Shown here in pieces: positions 52,870 through 61,746 of a stretch of DNA of 64,000 bases. Source of the stretch: Chryseobacterium sp. 52 (GTDB lineage Bacteria > Bacteroidota > Bacteroidia > Flavobacteriales > Weeksellaceae); contig NZ_PEEX01000001.1 of the NCBI RefSeq assembly GCF_002754245.1, positions 372,001-436,000 of the forward strand, written 5' to 3'. The notes below the pieces were generated by a model. It was not told the origin of the DNA, ran no database searches, and saw only the letters and a list, made by a program, of their open reading frames with translations. A program made the position numbers and the translations under genes. The first letter of the stretch is position 1. Every line of letters starts with the position of its first letter.

Positions 52870-53889
52870 ATGACTTCCGAAAACGCAAAACTATTTTTTG
52901 AAAAGTATCTGGGTGAACCATCTTCCGACTTCATGACGTTGGCCCAAAGCGGTTCTGCAAGGGTAAATTTCCTGGCAGAAGCCGGCACCAGAAAATACAT
53001 TGTGACGAGCAATGAAAATATCCCGGAAAACGAAAGTTTCCTTTATTATTCTGAAATTTTTTCTGAACTGAACCTTAATACACCTTCAATCTTTGCGGTG
53101 TCGGATGACAGAAAGATGTATATACAGGAATTTCTCGGAGAGCAGACTCTTTCTGAAATCATAACAAAAGAAGGACTTTCCTCTCGTGTCATAAGATTGG
53201 TAAAACAGACGCTGGAACAACTTTTCCAGCTTCAGGTCAGCACTCAGGGTAAAATTGATTTTTCAAAAACTTTTGAATATGAAAATTATGATGAACTTCC
53301 AGTGATTCATGATCTTTATTACTTTAAAAACTTTGTAGCTGATGTTATAGAACTTGAATACCGTAAATCTGCTCTGCTCAAAGAATTTAAACAGATTGCA
53401 TCACTTATTGAAAGCCTTGCTCCCAAGGGAATCATGATCCGTGATTTTCAGGCCAGAAATATGATGGTCAATGAAGAAGATAAAGTTTCATTTATCGACT
53501 ATCAGTCTGCTATGAAAGGGCCATTGATGTACGACGTCATTTCTTTTCTTTTCCAGGCTAAAGCTGATTTCCCGGAAGACTTCAAAAATAATATGCTGGA
53601 GTATTATATCGTACAATTTGAAAATGAAGAAATTCAAAATCGACTAAAAGCTTCGGTAAAACCAATTCAGATGATGAGATTCCTTCAGGTACTTGGAGCT
53701 TATGGCTTTAGAGGACTGATTCAGAGGAAACAACATTTTATAGCGAGCCTGGAAAAGGGGATTCAAAACATTACCCAATTTGCGGCATCGTGGGAACAAA
53801 TGAATGACTATCCGGAACTTAAAAAAGTAATAGAGCAGCTGAATACAGAAGAATCAAAATTAAAAATTAATACGATTTTGAACCATTAG
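52870..53889 (+). CDS. amgK: Probable N-acetylmuramate/N-acetylglucosamine anomeric kinase (APH fold)
   Basis: 339-residue phosphotransferase of the aminoglycoside-kinase fold. The catalytic loop reads IRDFQARNMMV (Asp and Asn of the HxDxxxxN type) and the metal loop reads FIDYQSAMKGPLMYDVISF, which matches the IDFQDAxxGPxxYDxxS signature of AmgK. AmgK phosphorylates MurNAc at C1 in a peptidoglycan-recycling route that skips GlcNAc-6-P. The uridylyltransferase partner (MurU-like) lies two genes downstream, which strongly supports this role over antibiotic resistance. Confidence 0.82.
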   Translation: MTSENAKLFFEKYLGEPSSDFMTLAQSGSARVNFLAEAGTRKYIVTSNENIPENESFLYYSEIFSELNLNTPSIFAVSDDRKMYIQEFLGEQTLSEIITKEGLSSRVIRLVKQTLEQLFQLQVSTQGKIDFSKTFEYENYDELPVIHDLYYFKNFVADVIELEYRKSALLKEFKQIASLIESLAPKGIMIRDFQARNMMVNEEDKVSFIDYQSAMKGPLMYDVISFLFQAKADFPEDFKNNMLEYYIVQFENEEIQNRLKASVKPIQMMRFLQVLGAYGFRGLIQRKQHFIASLEKGIQNITQFAASWEQMNDYPELKKVIEQLNTEESKLKINTILNH

Positions 53890-53906
53890 TAACCTCATAT
53901 TAACAA

Positions 53907-53932
53907 TGTCAGCCTGAGCGGAGTCGAAGGCT
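53907..53932. repeat. Dispersed flavobacterial repeat with the core gagcggagtcgaag
   Basis: The 26-base element between amgK and the RapZ-like gene contains tgagcggagtcgaag, with 5-base inverted ends agcct / aggct. This core (or its complement cttcgactccgctca) is a very common interspersed intergenic repeat in Flavobacteriia; only one copy is visible in this window. Confidence 0.6.
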
Positions 53933-53986
53933 TTACTACCTATAAAAACATAAAAACCTTAAATGGTTCAAATAAAATAAACAAGA

Positions 53987-54403
53987 ATGCTACACATCGA
54001 CATACACAGTTTTTCGTACAAAAAAGGAGGAATTCCAAAGGATGATTCAGGAAACGGCGGAGGTTTTACTTTCGACTGCAGAGGAATTTTAAATCCCGGA
54101 AGAATTGAAGAATACAAAATCCAGACAGGAAATGACATCGGCGTTCAGGAATATCTTGAAACCAAAACAGAAATGCCTAAGTTCCTGGAACTGGTAAAAT
54201 CTATTATCTCAATCAATATTGATAACTATCTGGAAAGAGGTTTTGAAGATCTGCAGGTCAGTTTCGGATGTACGGGCGGCCAGCACAGATCTGTATATTC
54301 TGCAATTAAGATTGCTGAATTTATTAAAGAAAAATATCCTGAAGGCATAGAAATAAGCCTTCACCACGACGAACAGCACCAGTTGAACATCAGTAATGGG
54401 TAA
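53987..54403 (+). CDS. Stand-alone RapZ C-terminal-domain protein
   Basis: 138 residues matching only the C-terminal half of RapZ: IDIHSFSYKKGGIP, FTFDCRGILNPGR (RapZ FDVRFLPNP region), an ETKTEMPKFLELV helix and VSFGCTGGQHRSVYSAIKIAE, the GCTGGQHRSV phosphate/sugar-binding loop. The N-terminal Walker kinase-like domain of RapZ is absent. In E. coli RapZ senses glucosamine-6-phosphate to control GlmS. Here the gene lies between amgK and murU, so it may sense or bind an amino-sugar intermediate of MurNAc recycling. Function in Bacteroidota unproven. Confidence 0.85.
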   Translation: MLHIDIHSFSYKKGGIPKDDSGNGGGFTFDCRGILNPGRIEEYKIQTGNDIGVQEYLETKTEMPKFLELVKSIISINIDNYLERGFEDLQVSFGCTGGQHRSVYSAIKIAEFIKEKYPEGIEISLHHDEQHQLNISNG

Positions 54404-54475
54404 TAAGCAATAGGTAAAACTCACTCTATTAGCAAATTATTAAAATTACTCATCACGCATTATCTACAATACCAT

Positions 54476-55189
54476 ATGAAAGCTTTAATTTTCGCTGCCG
54501 GAAAGGGCACAAGGCTAAAACCTTTTACGGATCACCATCCAAAAGCGCTGGCCAAAGTAAACGGCATACCGCTTTTAGAAAGAAATATCAATTATCTTAA
54601 AAGTTTCGGAATAAAGGATTTTGTGATCAACATCCATCATTTTGGAAATCAGATTGTTGAATTTTTAAATAAAAACAGTAATTTCGGATGCAACATTGAA
54701 ATCTCAGATGAGGCCAATGAACTGCTGGAAACCGGTGGCGGCTTGATTTTTGCTAGAAGATTCCTCGATCACGGGGAAGATTTTCTGATCATGAACGCTG
54801 ATATTTTAACAGAGATCAATATCAATGCTCTCGTTGAATACCACAAAAAGATAAAAGATTTTGCTACTTTAGCGGTTTCCGACAGAGACAGTTCGAGAAA
54901 ATTACTTTTCAACGACGATATGGTTTTAAGAGGCTGGCTGAATGTACAGTCTGGTGAACAGAGACTGGCAGAATTTAACAAAGGCTTTAAGGCACTTGCT
55001 TTCAGTGGCGTTCATTGTATCAACCCTGTTATTTTTGAAAAAATAAAGAGAAGCGGCAAGTTTTCTGTTATGGAAGAGTATCTGGACCTGATGCAGACTG
55101 AACATATCCACGGATTTGTGCATGACAGTATCCTGATCGATGTCGGAAGACCGGAATCTGTAATAGAAGCCGAAAAACATTTTAAATAA
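54476..55189 (+). CDS. murU: Probable N-acetylmuramate-1-phosphate uridylyltransferase
   Basis: 237-residue nucleotidyltransferase. The signature FAAGKGTRLKPFTDHHPKAL (residues 6-25) binds the nucleotide; LETGGGLIFAR, metal-binding LIMNADIL and the C-terminal WxDVGRPE-type IDVGRPESV are as in MurU, RmlA and related enzymes. The short length (no extra C-terminal domain) and LETGGG motif favour MurU. It would convert MurNAc-1-P to UDP-MurNAc, feeding peptidoglycan synthesis directly. It is 72 bases after the RapZ-like gene and 9 bases before the LOG-family gene. Confidence 0.82.
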   Translation: MKALIFAAGKGTRLKPFTDHHPKALAKVNGIPLLERNINYLKSFGIKDFVINIHHFGNQIVEFLNKNSNFGCNIEISDEANELLETGGGLIFARRFLDHGEDFLIMNADILTEININALVEYHKKIKDFATLAVSDRDSSRKLLFNDDMVLRGWLNVQSGEQRLAEFNKGFKALAFSGVHCINPVIFEKIKRSGKFSVMEEYLDLMQTEHIHGFVHDSILIDVGRPESVIEAEKHFK

Positions 55190-55198
55190 TTTTTTGCA

Positions 55199-55951
55199 AT
55201 GGAAATGGATGGAATCAGAGATGAAAGTTTAGTAAATCCTGCACTTGATATTAACGAAACAAAACTTCATAACAGCCTCAGACAAAAAACCTGGGACGAA
55301 ACCATAACCAAAGACAGCTGGATGGTTTTCAAGGTGATGGCTGAATTTGTGGATGGCTATGAAAAACTGGCCAAAATAGGACCGTGTGTTTCTATATTCG
55401 GTTCTGCAAGGTTAAAACCTGAAAGCAAATATTACGAAATGGCCGTAGAGATCGCTGAAAAGATCACCAAACTGGGCTTCGGAATTATTACAGGAGGTGG
55501 CCCCGGTATTATGGAGGCTGGAAATAAAGGCGCTTTTAATGCGCAGGGAAGATCTATAGGGCTTAATATTGATCTACCGTTTGAGCAGCATTTTAACCCG
55601 TATATTAATAAATCTTATTCTATGAACTTCGATTACTTTTTTGTTAGAAAAGTAATGTTTGTAAAATATTCTCAAGGTTTTGTGGTAATGCCGGGAGGTT
55701 TCGGTACCTTGGACGAGCTTACGGAAGCAATGACGCTGATCCAGACCAATAAAATAGGGAAATTCCCGATCGTTCTTGTAGGAAGTGAATTCTGGAGCGG
55801 ATTATTGGAATGGTTCAAGGCAACACTGTTAAAAGAAGGGATGATTGCTGAAGATGATCTGGACTTATACAGGGTGGTAGACACGGCTGATGAAGCGGTG
55901 GCCCACATCAAGGCATTTTATGACAAGTATTCTGTGAATGTAAATTTTTAA
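55199..55951 (+). CDS. LOG family protein (TIGR00730-type phosphoribohydrolase)
   Basis: 250-residue Rossmann protein. SIFGSARLKPESKYY, ITGGGPGIMEAGNKGA, and the catalytic PGGFGTLDELTEAMTLIQ motif are complete. LOG proteins cleave ribose-5-phosphate from nucleoside monophosphates (cytokinin-type or housekeeping nucleotide salvage). It starts 9 bases after murU, probably in the same transcript, though a functional link to wall recycling is not evident. Confidence 0.92.
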   Translation: MEMDGIRDESLVNPALDINETKLHNSLRQKTWDETITKDSWMVFKVMAEFVDGYEKLAKIGPCVSIFGSARLKPESKYYEMAVEIAEKITKLGFGIITGGGPGIMEAGNKGAFNAQGRSIGLNIDLPFEQHFNPYINKSYSMNFDYFFVRKVMFVKYSQGFVVMPGGFGTLDELTEAMTLIQTNKIGKFPIVLVGSEFWSGLLEWFKATLLKEGMIAEDDLDLYRVVDTADEAVAHIKAFYDKYSVNVNF

Positions 55952-56009
55952 TTGGCATATTATTTGTGACCTATAATTAGCAAGTATGATTGTAAATCTA
56001 TTAAATAAG

Positions 56010-56480
56010 ATGAAAAAACTTTTATATATATCAGGAATTTTAACATTTTTTGTGTTAATGAGTTTTATGTATGTAGACTTTTTCTCTTCAATGACTAAAG
56101 TTGATTATATAGATGGAAGCAAAACATTGAAGTTTACCACAAAAATGAATACCAACCATATTTCTGACGCTATTAAAATCAATCCTAATACAGCAGGGTT
56201 TGAAGCAGAGGTAAAAAAATATGTGAACAATAATTTTGATGTGTACATCAATGGCTCTCCGAAAACTATAACATTCACCGGAAGTCAGGTAAGCGGAGAA
56301 ACGGTATGGGTATATTTTGAAACCGGCGGCGTGTCGGACATCAGTACCATGAAGATTAAAAATACCATTCTTTTAAGTGCTTTTCCTAAGCAATTCAACA
56401 TTGTGAGTGTTGCTTATAAAGGAAGCCAGAAAGTAATGAACTTCCAGAGAGGAAAAGAAGTGAATGAGGTTTCTTTCTAA
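56010..56480 (+). CDS. DUF6702-like exported protein
   Basis: 156 residues from ATG 56010, chosen over 55986 because the signal sequence MKKLLYISGILTFFVLMS begins there. The mature part is a beta-sandwich-like domain: VDYIDGSKTLKFTTKMNTNHISDAI, a middle helix (TAGFEAEVKKYVNNNF), VYINGSPKTITFTGSQVSGETVWVYFE, and a C-terminal basic stretch. This resembles the DUF6702 proteins found near peptidases in flavobacteria; function unknown. Confidence 0.7.
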   Translation: MKKLLYISGILTFFVLMSFMYVDFFSSMTKVDYIDGSKTLKFTTKMNTNHISDAIKINPNTAGFEAEVKKYVNNNFDVYINGSPKTITFTGSQVSGETVWVYFETGGVSDISTMKIKNTILLSAFPKQFNIVSVAYKGSQKVMNFQRGKEVNEVSF

Positions 56481-56508
56481 AACGGAATAATTTTAAAACG
56501 ATAAACAT

Positions 56509-56542
56509 TACCCCAAAGTAAACACTTTTGGGGTATTTTTTT
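56509..56542 (+). terminator. Terminator of the DUF6702-like gene
   Basis: Stem taccccaaagt / acttttggggta (one bulged T) with loop aaac, followed by a T run. Confidence 0.75.
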
Positions 56543-56656
56543 ATAGTTTAAGGAGGATAAAAATTCTTTTGTATTCATTGGTTATCATTAGTATTGTTTA
56601 GCATTCTGAAATCCCTACTCTTTCCGGAAGCTCTAATCCTTGCTCTTTAGGTTATT

Positions 56657-57115
56657 CTAACGCTCTTCATAAGCTCTCTTCAGATCATATTCTATATCGC
56701 CCTTATCATATTGAAAAGGAATATTAATCAAAGACCAGGTTTCATCATACATGACATGTTTTGAATAGATGTGATGCCGTATCAGAGAATCTGTGATATC
56801 ATATTTTTCAAGTATAATAGCTCCGTTTCCGATATTTAAAGAATCAAAAGCGACCAGATATTTTCTTCCTTTTGTAAATTCACCATTTGCTTTCGACTCT
56901 ATGATATGGCCACCGTCATACATGAATTTAAAATCATTTCCTTTTCGTCCTCTTTCTGTATAATAAGCCGAGGTAACAATTCCCACTGCATATTTGGTGT
57001 TTTTAAGCATATCCTGATCAGGATGTCCTATTCGCGGTGTAAAGAAAAACATATATATACAATAAGAGACCAGTCCTGCCGCAATCGCTCCTAATACTAT
57101 TTTACCTTCCTGCAT
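56657..57115 (-). CDS. Hypothetical membrane-anchored protein
   Basis: 152 residues. One N-terminal helix (about residues 7-26, KIVLGAIAAGLVSYCIYMFFF), then a soluble domain: NTKYAVGIVTSAYYTERGRKGNDFKFMYDGG, KGRKYLVAFDSLNIGNGAIIL and a charged end (YDLKRAYEER). The soluble part probably faces the periplasm. No family recognised, and no homologous gene in the window. A TAACTTTG box lies 16 bases upstream. Single gene. Confidence 0.75.
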   Translation of the reverse strand: MQEGKIVLGAIAAGLVSYCIYMFFFTPRIGHPDQDMLKNTKYAVGIVTSAYYTERGRKGNDFKFMYDGGHIIESKANGEFTKGRKYLVAFDSLNIGNGAIILEKYDITDSLIRHHIYSKHVMYDETWSLINIPFQYDKGDIEYDLKRAYEER

Positions 57116-57131
57116 GGTTTTATGTTTAAAA

Positions 57132-57139
57132 CAAAGTTA
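57132..57139 (-). promoter_or_regulatory. -7 promoter box (TAACTTTG) for the hypothetical gene at 56657
   Basis: Exact TAnnTTTG match on the minus strand, 16 bases before the ATG at 57115. Confidence 0.45.
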
Positions 57140-57153
57140 AAATAATTATTACA

Positions 57154-57183
57154 TAAAAAAGACCGTCTCCTAAAAGACGGCCT
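57154..57183 (-). terminator. Terminator of the receptor-DUF5689 operon
   Basis: On the minus strand, ggccgtct pairs with agacggtc (one G-U) around loop tttagg, followed by six T, 24 bases after the lipoprotein stop. Confidence 0.8.
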
Positions 57184-57206
57184 GTATTTAAAATATCAGA
57201 TTTTGA

Positions 57207-58604
57207 TTATTGAACCTGAATATTATCTAACTGAATCGTAGTAGTAACACCTGTAGATGCTCCTGTATATTCAAATAAGATAAATCCGTTACCTGTTACT
57301 CCGGCAGGTAGGGTATAAGTTCCCGCAGGAGCTAATGTACCATAATTAACCGTCGGGGCCTGTGGAATTGTAAATGCAGATGTAATATCTGTTTTAGTTG
57401 CCGTTGTAATATCTCCAAGCGGCGTATAGTTTGTGGTATAGTATACTTTTAAAGCATTACCATTCCAGAATCCAACGTTAACATCAAATTTCACTGTATT
57501 TGCAGCTGTAAAATCAACAGGTACTGCAAAATAAGTTAAATAGTTTCCAGAACCGGAATTAGCTCCCAACTGGATATATTTATTGTTGCTGAAAGTTTTT
57601 AACTGCCAGTATCTGTTTCCTAATACTGCATCATTTACATATTTAGGATATATTTCCAGGTTAGTAGGTGTCAGTGAATAGCTTTCAAAGTTTTCAAGGA
57701 ATGAACCTGAATAAGCAATATCTGTTCCTCCTTTAGGTGGAGTTGAATCTACTCTTGTTCCAGTGAAGTTAATGTCAGATAAGCTTCTGATCAGCATCTG
57801 CCAAGTGGTATTGTATCTGCTTACCACGAAAGTAACAGTTCCGCTTCCTTTTGGTATAAGCTCTCCTCCACTCTTGAAGAATCCAGAGTTTCTGATTACT
57901 GCAGCACCTCCTAATTTATCTTCAATATTTCTGTCTGTATCCAAACCTTGGTTTCCGGCATCATAATCAAGATATTTTTTCTGAACCGGGAAGATTTCAC
58001 CAATACTGAACTGTACATCAGACACAGTCACTAAAGTATTGATCAAATTAGCCTGTTTTGCGTCATTTAATGAATTAAGCTTTGTAGGGACAAGAGTCTG
58101 GATATCCAAACCGTTTCCACCACATACACCTGAAACATATCTTCCTACAAGTGCCTGAGGAATTCTACCGATCGCAAAGTTTGGATCTTCTGAACCAAGC
58201 TTAATTGATCCTCTGTCAAGTCCTAAACGTAATCCTTTAGCATTAATTCTGATGTGTGCACCTACCGGGAAATCAGCAAAGTTACTTGCTTTATCCACTT
58301 CGATCTGAAGACCTACTGTAGGATTAACTGTTTTATCCTGAAAAGAGATTGTTTTGTAGAAATTTCCCTGAGCATCAGAAGAAACGATATAACCGTCGAA
58401 GATCTGATCTGTTGTGATTAATTTATATCCTGTAGCAGGAGCCTGAGCTGCAAAATCTGCCATTGAAATGGTAGTCGCCTCGAATTTATTTGAACAAACG
58501 ATCGGGGGATTTTCCCAATCATCATTCTTTACACAAGAAGACACTGCGGACAGTACACCTACTGCTACGAATGTCGTTTTGAAAAAGTTAGTGAAATTAT
58601 TCAT
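57207..58604 (-). CDS. DUF5689 lipoprotein, partner of the upstream TonB receptor
   Basis: 465 residues from ATG 58604; the longer frame to 58721 would overlap the receptor gene and lacks a signal. Lipobox AVSSC (Cys24) is followed by VKNDDWE, an acidic surface-export-type signal. A DUF5689 domain (about 45-270: FDGYIVSSDAQGNFYKTISFQD, GLRLGLDRGSIKLG, NTLVTVSDVQFS) is followed by a choice-of-anchor-J-like beta domain (about 290-465: FLENFESYSLTP, RYWQLKTFSNNKYIQLG, FDVNVGFWNGNALKVYYTT). It begins 19 bases after the receptor gene and likely forms a SusCD-like pair with it, despite lacking a SusD fold. Confidence 0.85.
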   Translation of the reverse strand: MNNFTNFFKTTFVAVGVLSAVSSCVKNDDWENPPIVCSNKFEATTISMADFAAQAPATGYKLITTDQIFDGYIVSSDAQGNFYKTISFQDKTVNPTVGLQIEVDKASNFADFPVGAHIRINAKGLRLGLDRGSIKLGSEDPNFAIGRIPQALVGRYVSGVCGGNGLDIQTLVPTKLNSLNDAKQANLINTLVTVSDVQFSIGEIFPVQKKYLDYDAGNQGLDTDRNIEDKLGGAAVIRNSGFFKSGGELIPKGSGTVTFVVSRYNTTWQMLIRSLSDINFTGTRVDSTPPKGGTDIAYSGSFLENFESYSLTPTNLEIYPKYVNDAVLGNRYWQLKTFSNNKYIQLGANSGSGNYLTYFAVPVDFTAANTVKFDVNVGFWNGNALKVYYTTNYTPLGDITTATKTDITSAFTIPQAPTVNYGTLAPAGTYTLPAGVTGNGFILFEYTGASTGVTTTIQLDNIQVQ

Positions 58605-58623
58605 TGTTATTTTTTTATTTTTA

Positions 58624-61500
58624 TTAAAATCTGAATTGTAGGTTAACAAAATACGAACGTCCCTGAGTATACCAATATTTCGGTCCGAAAGAAGGTGTAG
58701 GACTATAGTAGTCTGAAGCAAAATCGTTAGCTTTTGTTTCTCTTGTCTGTTCGAAACCTCCTGTAATGAATCTTTTGTTATTTAAGATATTATTCACAGA
58801 AGCCGTCAATAAGATGTAATACTTTCCAATCATGAATGATTTCCCTGCATTGGCATTTAAGAAAAATGCAGAAGGAAGTTGTACAGGCTTTAACATATCA
58901 CGTACATCACCTTCTGTAAGACCCAGGTAAGGAGTACTTGAATATGGGTTCTGAATAAAGTTATTCGTTCTTAAAGCCGGAGCCGGATCCAGATAATTGT
59001 TATCAAAATAGTTCCAGTTTGCTCCTACCCACCAGTATTTAGGGTTGTTATACCTGAAGCCTAAAGAGAATGCACGCTGAGGAGTACCTCCCTGCTTATA
59101 ATCTTTTAAATAAGCCTTTCCGAAAGAAGTCACACTACTTCCTGAAGCATCAGAAACCAGATATACTTCCGGATTATTTCTGTAAGTATACTCACCTAAA
59201 CTGGCAAGCCCCTGTAAAGATAACGTAGGAAGAACTTTCAGGTCAACCCCTAGTTCAACTCCCATATTTCTTTTCTCCACATTTGACATTACCTGAGTAA
59301 CAAATGCACTCTGTACCTGAGAAACAGATCCGTCAGGATTTGTGCTGCTCAACTGAATTCCGTCTGCGAAGAACCTCTGTACATTAGTTTCATTCTGTGT
59401 ATCAACAAGATACCCAGACGCTCTTACCTTAAGAAATGGAGTGTTCATCACATAACTTAAGTCATTCGCTGTGTATACAGTACTTCTGATATTAGGGTTA
59501 ACAAGGGCATTAATTCTAGGATTGATAAACAAATCTTCCAGGAATGGTGCCTGATTGTACATAGCTCCGTTATATACTAGGAAGTTACGCCCGTTGATAC
59601 GGTAAACTACCTGTCCTTTCAGACCGAAGTTCCAGAAATTGTAATCTTTACTTTTCCCGTAAGAGTTTTCATATAAATAATGCTGGAAAAGACCTTCTCT
59701 GTTTGAAGTAGAATATCCTGCCATAGCAGAAACAAATACATCAAAATTACCTGTAGAGAATTTCAATCCCGGATTTACTTTAGCCTCCTGTCTTCTCAGA
59801 ATATAGTTGTAAGTCATTCTGTCTCCCACTCTCAACTGAACGTTAGGATCCAAAGTATTATAGAATCCTGTAGAACCCGGTTTAGCCGATTCTTTAAATG
59901 GATCTACACCAATAGCATAATCACCCCCTAAAAGATCTTTCATTTCACGGTACAGCTCAGATTTATAATTCTGATAAGAAACGTTCATGATAAACTTCGT
60001 ACGGTCATTAAAATTATATGTATAATGGGTACCCGCATTAAAGATCTTATCATCACTTACATCATCTACCATATATATTTTAGAACGCTTTCCTGATATT
60101 CCGTATAGACGAGTCATTTCAGCCTGGTCTGCAGCATCAGTCTTCTGGTTGTTGGCATAGATCTGCCCCCAGTTGATCTGAGTAACATTAGGATCTCCGT
60201 TTTGCCAGTTTGACAAGCTTGTATTATAAGCATCAATCAGAGTTCCATACTGTAGTGGATCAGGTTGAGTATTGTTGGTTGCGTTATAAATAATACTGTT
60301 AATATAATAACTTGGTAAGTTTCTATAATAAGCAGGAGATGGATTGGTTACTCCATTCCAGTCTAAACGCGAACCTTTATCTTTTCCAAACTGGTAAGAC
60401 GCCGTAGTCCAAAGGTTTGATTTTTTATTGATTTTCCAGAAATCCTGAATTTGGAAAAGTGGCTGAAATCCTCTTCGGACTCTTTCGCTTCTCTTTTCTC
60501 CATCCTGCCATCCCCAGTACGAGTTGTAATGTACCCCTCTGTAGTCATAGACTTCCTGAGTACTTGGACTGGCTGTAGATCTTCTGTATGGTGCTCCAAT
60601 TACGTTAAAAGTCACGGTGTGACTGTCACTGAACTTCTTTTCTACTCCAAGATAAGCTCCGTAAGCATCGTAGAAAGTTCCTTCCTGAATTCCTTCTTCA
60701 GCCCATCTTCTTGCTCCCATTGCTGTAAACGCCCATCCTTTCTTACTCATTCCTGAGGTATAACGTAGAGATGTTCTGTTTCTGTAGTTTCTGTTTGTAA
60801 GGGATTGTGTAAACTGGAATCCTTTTCTATACTCACTCGCTTTTGTATTCTTGTAAACAACAGAGCTGTTTCCACCAAAAGCATATTCAGACGGAGAATG
60901 GTTAGATGCGATTTCCGGATATCTGGTAATCTCATTTAATCCACCCCAGTTACTGAAGTCTACATTACCATTATCAGATTTCACCATAGAAACACCGTTC
61001 AGCATGGATTCTCCTGTTCTTCCATCGATACCTCTTGGGCGGAACCAGTAAAATCCTAAATCAAACGCAGCAATTCTACTGAATACATCCATTGATGACT
61101 GAAGCAATCCTACCGTGGAAGCCTGTCCACTGCTGTTGCTGTCATCATCGTCATTGTCTATAATCGCTAAACCTTGATCTGCGCTCGTAAGATTGGAATA
61201 GAGAGTAATGATCCCTAAATCCTTCTTTTTCTCATCTGCTACGTCAAACTCCATCATTTTGGTTTCGAAGTTTGGTTTCGTAATCATAATTTGATAATGG
61301 CCCGGCTGCAGATCTACAAACTGGAAGTATCCAATTTTGTCAGCCGTTACATCATTTTCACTCCCTTTAAGATCTACTTCTGCCCTTTCAACAGGCTTTC
61401 CTTCAGCATCCTTAAGATACGCAAACACAGTGGTCTGCGCAAAATAGAATGAAGCAGGAAGTAAAGTAAACAAAGAGACTAATGATAGTTTTTTAATCAT
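58624..61500 (-). CDS. TonB-dependent receptor with carboxypeptidase-regulatory-like N-terminal domain
   Basis: 958 residues. Signal peptide to FYFAQ, then a carboxypeptidase-like beta-sandwich (about 25-100: VFAYLKDAEGKPVERAEVDL, GYFQFVDLQPGHYQIMI), a plug (about 115-230) including FYWFRPRGIDGRTGESMLNG, and a large barrel ending YFVNLQFRF. This is the SusC-like receptor layout. The DUF5689 lipoprotein gene follows after 19 bases, and a secreted EEP-fold hydrolase is divergent on the other side, so import of phosphodiester or nucleotide breakdown products is a reasonable guess. Confidence 0.92.
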   Translation of the reverse strand: MIKKLSLVSLFTLLPASFYFAQTTVFAYLKDAEGKPVERAEVDLKGSENDVTADKIGYFQFVDLQPGHYQIMITKPNFETKMMEFDVADEKKKDLGIITLYSNLTSADQGLAIIDNDDDDSNSSGQASTVGLLQSSMDVFSRIAAFDLGFYWFRPRGIDGRTGESMLNGVSMVKSDNGNVDFSNWGGLNEITRYPEIASNHSPSEYAFGGNSSVVYKNTKASEYRKGFQFTQSLTNRNYRNRTSLRYTSGMSKKGWAFTAMGARRWAEEGIQEGTFYDAYGAYLGVEKKFSDSHTVTFNVIGAPYRRSTASPSTQEVYDYRGVHYNSYWGWQDGEKRSERVRRGFQPLFQIQDFWKINKKSNLWTTASYQFGKDKGSRLDWNGVTNPSPAYYRNLPSYYINSIIYNATNNTQPDPLQYGTLIDAYNTSLSNWQNGDPNVTQINWGQIYANNQKTDAADQAEMTRLYGISGKRSKIYMVDDVSDDKIFNAGTHYTYNFNDRTKFIMNVSYQNYKSELYREMKDLLGGDYAIGVDPFKESAKPGSTGFYNTLDPNVQLRVGDRMTYNYILRRQEAKVNPGLKFSTGNFDVFVSAMAGYSTSNREGLFQHYLYENSYGKSKDYNFWNFGLKGQVVYRINGRNFLVYNGAMYNQAPFLEDLFINPRINALVNPNIRSTVYTANDLSYVMNTPFLKVRASGYLVDTQNETNVQRFFADGIQLSSTNPDGSVSQVQSAFVTQVMSNVEKRNMGVELGVDLKVLPTLSLQGLASLGEYTYRNNPEVYLVSDASGSSVTSFGKAYLKDYKQGGTPQRAFSLGFRYNNPKYWWVGANWNYFDNNYLDPAPALRTNNFIQNPYSSTPYLGLTEGDVRDMLKPVQLPSAFFLNANAGKSFMIGKYYILLTASVNNILNNKRFITGGFEQTRETKANDFASDYYSPTPSFGPKYWYTQGRSYFVNLQFRF

Positions 61501-61563
61501 GAGTATATTTATTTTTTTTAATACTTTTCTTATTAGTTTTCAACAGTTTAAAAGTTGGGGGCA

Positions 61564-61571
61564 CAAATTTA
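61564..61571 (-). promoter_or_regulatory. -7 promoter box (TAAATTTG) for the receptor-DUF5689 operon
   Basis: Exact match on the minus strand, 63 bases before the receptor ATG at 61500. The divergent nuclease gene carries the same octamer at 61710-61717. Confidence 0.45.
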
Positions 61572-61709
61572 GTCAAAATTTAGAATTTACAACTTTTTTA
61601 ACATTATTTTTTCTTAACATTGCAGCCTTTTATGATTCATTATGTAAAAGAATTATATTTAACTGTTTTAAATTTACAAATATTTAAAATGGATTGAATT
61701 AAAAAAAAG

Positions 61710-61717
61710 TAAATTTG
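61710..61717 (+). promoter_or_regulatory. -7 promoter box (TAAATTTG) for the secreted nuclease gene
   Basis: Exact match, 29 bases before ATG 61747, in the 246-base divergent gap. Apart from the two boxes that gap is AT-rich with no gene. Confidence 0.45.
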
Positions 61718-61746
61718 TCGTTTAAATAATATTAATACTCTAGAGG

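Noticed and set aside
52870..53889. Aminoglycoside-resistance phosphotransferase
   Set aside because: The fold is shared, but the IDYQSAMKGPLMYD signature and the downstream murU-like gene fit a MurNAc/GlcNAc kinase.
58605..58721. N-terminal extension of the DUF5689 lipoprotein into the receptor gene
   Set aside because: It overlaps the receptor 3' end by about 98 bases and would bury the lipoprotein signal; ATG 58604 gives a perfect lipobox at residue 24.
57207..61500. SusCD polysaccharide utilization locus
   Set aside because: The receptor is SusC-like but the partner is a DUF5689 protein, not SusD, and no glycoside hydrolase is present.
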